The notes under the pieces were generated by a model. It saw nothing but the letters and a program-made list of their open reading frames with translations. It had not been told where the DNA came from and searched no databases. From IMG/VR virus record IMGVR_UViG_3300040946_000369, positions 1 through 22,250 of that record: a stretch of DNA of 22,250 bases; one strand, given 5' to 3'. Positions 21,978 through 22,250 of the stretch are shown here, piece after piece. A program made the translations under genes and the position numbers. How positions within the stretch are numbered: position 1 is the stretch's first letter; every line of letters starts with the position of its first letter. Source of the stretch: a virus.

Positions 21978-22250
21978 CTAGTTGATTGTGATAGTGATCG
22001 TCTGCGCAACGGTATCCCCTGCCGCCAGCACTGCGTTAGGCGACTCGCTCGATTCGAATGGCATAACCCCAAGGTTAATAACCGCTGAGCTGAATTCAGC
22101 TTCCTCAGCTACAGTTGCAGAACCTGTAGCTGTAAACGTATGTGTCAGCGTGAACGTTGTTGCATTGAGCGCGTGACTCCAAGAACCAATAGCTCTTGTA
22201 AGTCCGCTGCCAGAAAACTCTGAGTTAAGCGTCGTATCTGATGTGGCTGG
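21978..22250 (-). CDS. C-terminus of a beta-rich virion protein (partial, 90 codons)
   Basis: The frame is open from the right edge to TAG at 21978-21980, and the start lies outside the window. The visible part has strand-rich, Thr/Ser/Ala-rich sequence (FTLTHTFTATGSATVAEEA, GDTVAQTITITIN) like the C-terminal domain of many small phage tail or fibre-region proteins, with an alternating pattern up to the last residue. It ends 11 bp before the next gene, so the two are probably cotranscribed. Only the domain style is recognisable, not the family. Confidence 0.75.
   Translation of the reverse strand, partial: PATSDTTLNSEFSGSGLTRAIGSWSHALNATTFTLTHTFTATGSATVAEEAEFSSAVINLGVMPFESSESPNAVLAAGDTVAQTITITIN

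Noticed and set aside
1-22250. tRNA, rRNA, insertion sequence, integrase or attachment site
   Set aside because: No cloverleaf, rRNA stretch, transposase, recombinase or long terminal repeat was seen on reading both strands.

Overview
The window looks like part of a tailed double-stranded DNA phage genome (Caudoviricetes), or a prophage carrying one. It holds a large terminase, an assemblin-type prohead protease, an HK97-fold major capsid protein, fibre-like proteins and many virion-type proteins of unknown role. No bacterial housekeeping gene, rRNA, tRNA, IS element or CRISPR array was seen. Genes are tightly packed with short gaps, stop/start overlaps and mostly clear Shine-Dalgarno (SD) sequences, and they read in the standard code. 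The host cannot be named from the sequence. The number of large alanine/glycine-rich virion proteins hints at a large phage, but that is inference.

Almost everything reads on the minus strand, so in transcription order the map runs right to left. (1) 22250-18871, fibre region: the C-terminus of a beta-rich protein, a glycine-rich fibre/adhesin-like protein, and a 684-aa protein built of 26 exact 21-residue tandem repeats. (2) 18800-14384, packaging region: two unrecognised minus-strand proteins and the large terminase, interleaved with three small plus-strand genes. One of these (14384-15088) has a helix-turn-helix plus coiled coil, like some small terminase subunits. (3) 14360-6131, head region: two virion-type proteins, the prohead protease, a charged scaffold candidate, a 686-aa glycine-zipper protein, a coiled-coil protein, a probable capsid decoration protein and the major capsid protein, closed by a 17-bp stem-loop. 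(4) 6031-316: four small to medium virion candidates, a 676-aa protein with a ferritin-like domain, and a 607-aa glycine-zipper protein. A plus-strand small gene and the first codons of another minus-strand gene sit at the left edge.

The most notable signal is at 2499-2535. The 676-aa ORF ends with an in-frame C_CCA_AAA slippery heptamer, a 6-nt spacer and an 8-bp stem-loop. This sits exactly where a -1 shift would enter a 126-codon open frame that has no start codon of its own, giving a predicted 796-aa product. The second is a set of K-[T/Q]-A motifs (28 copies in eight head-associated proteins, 2 in the other ten checked), often bracketing short alanine-rich helices. They could be processing sites for the resident protease or a shared docking signal. 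No portal gene was recognised.
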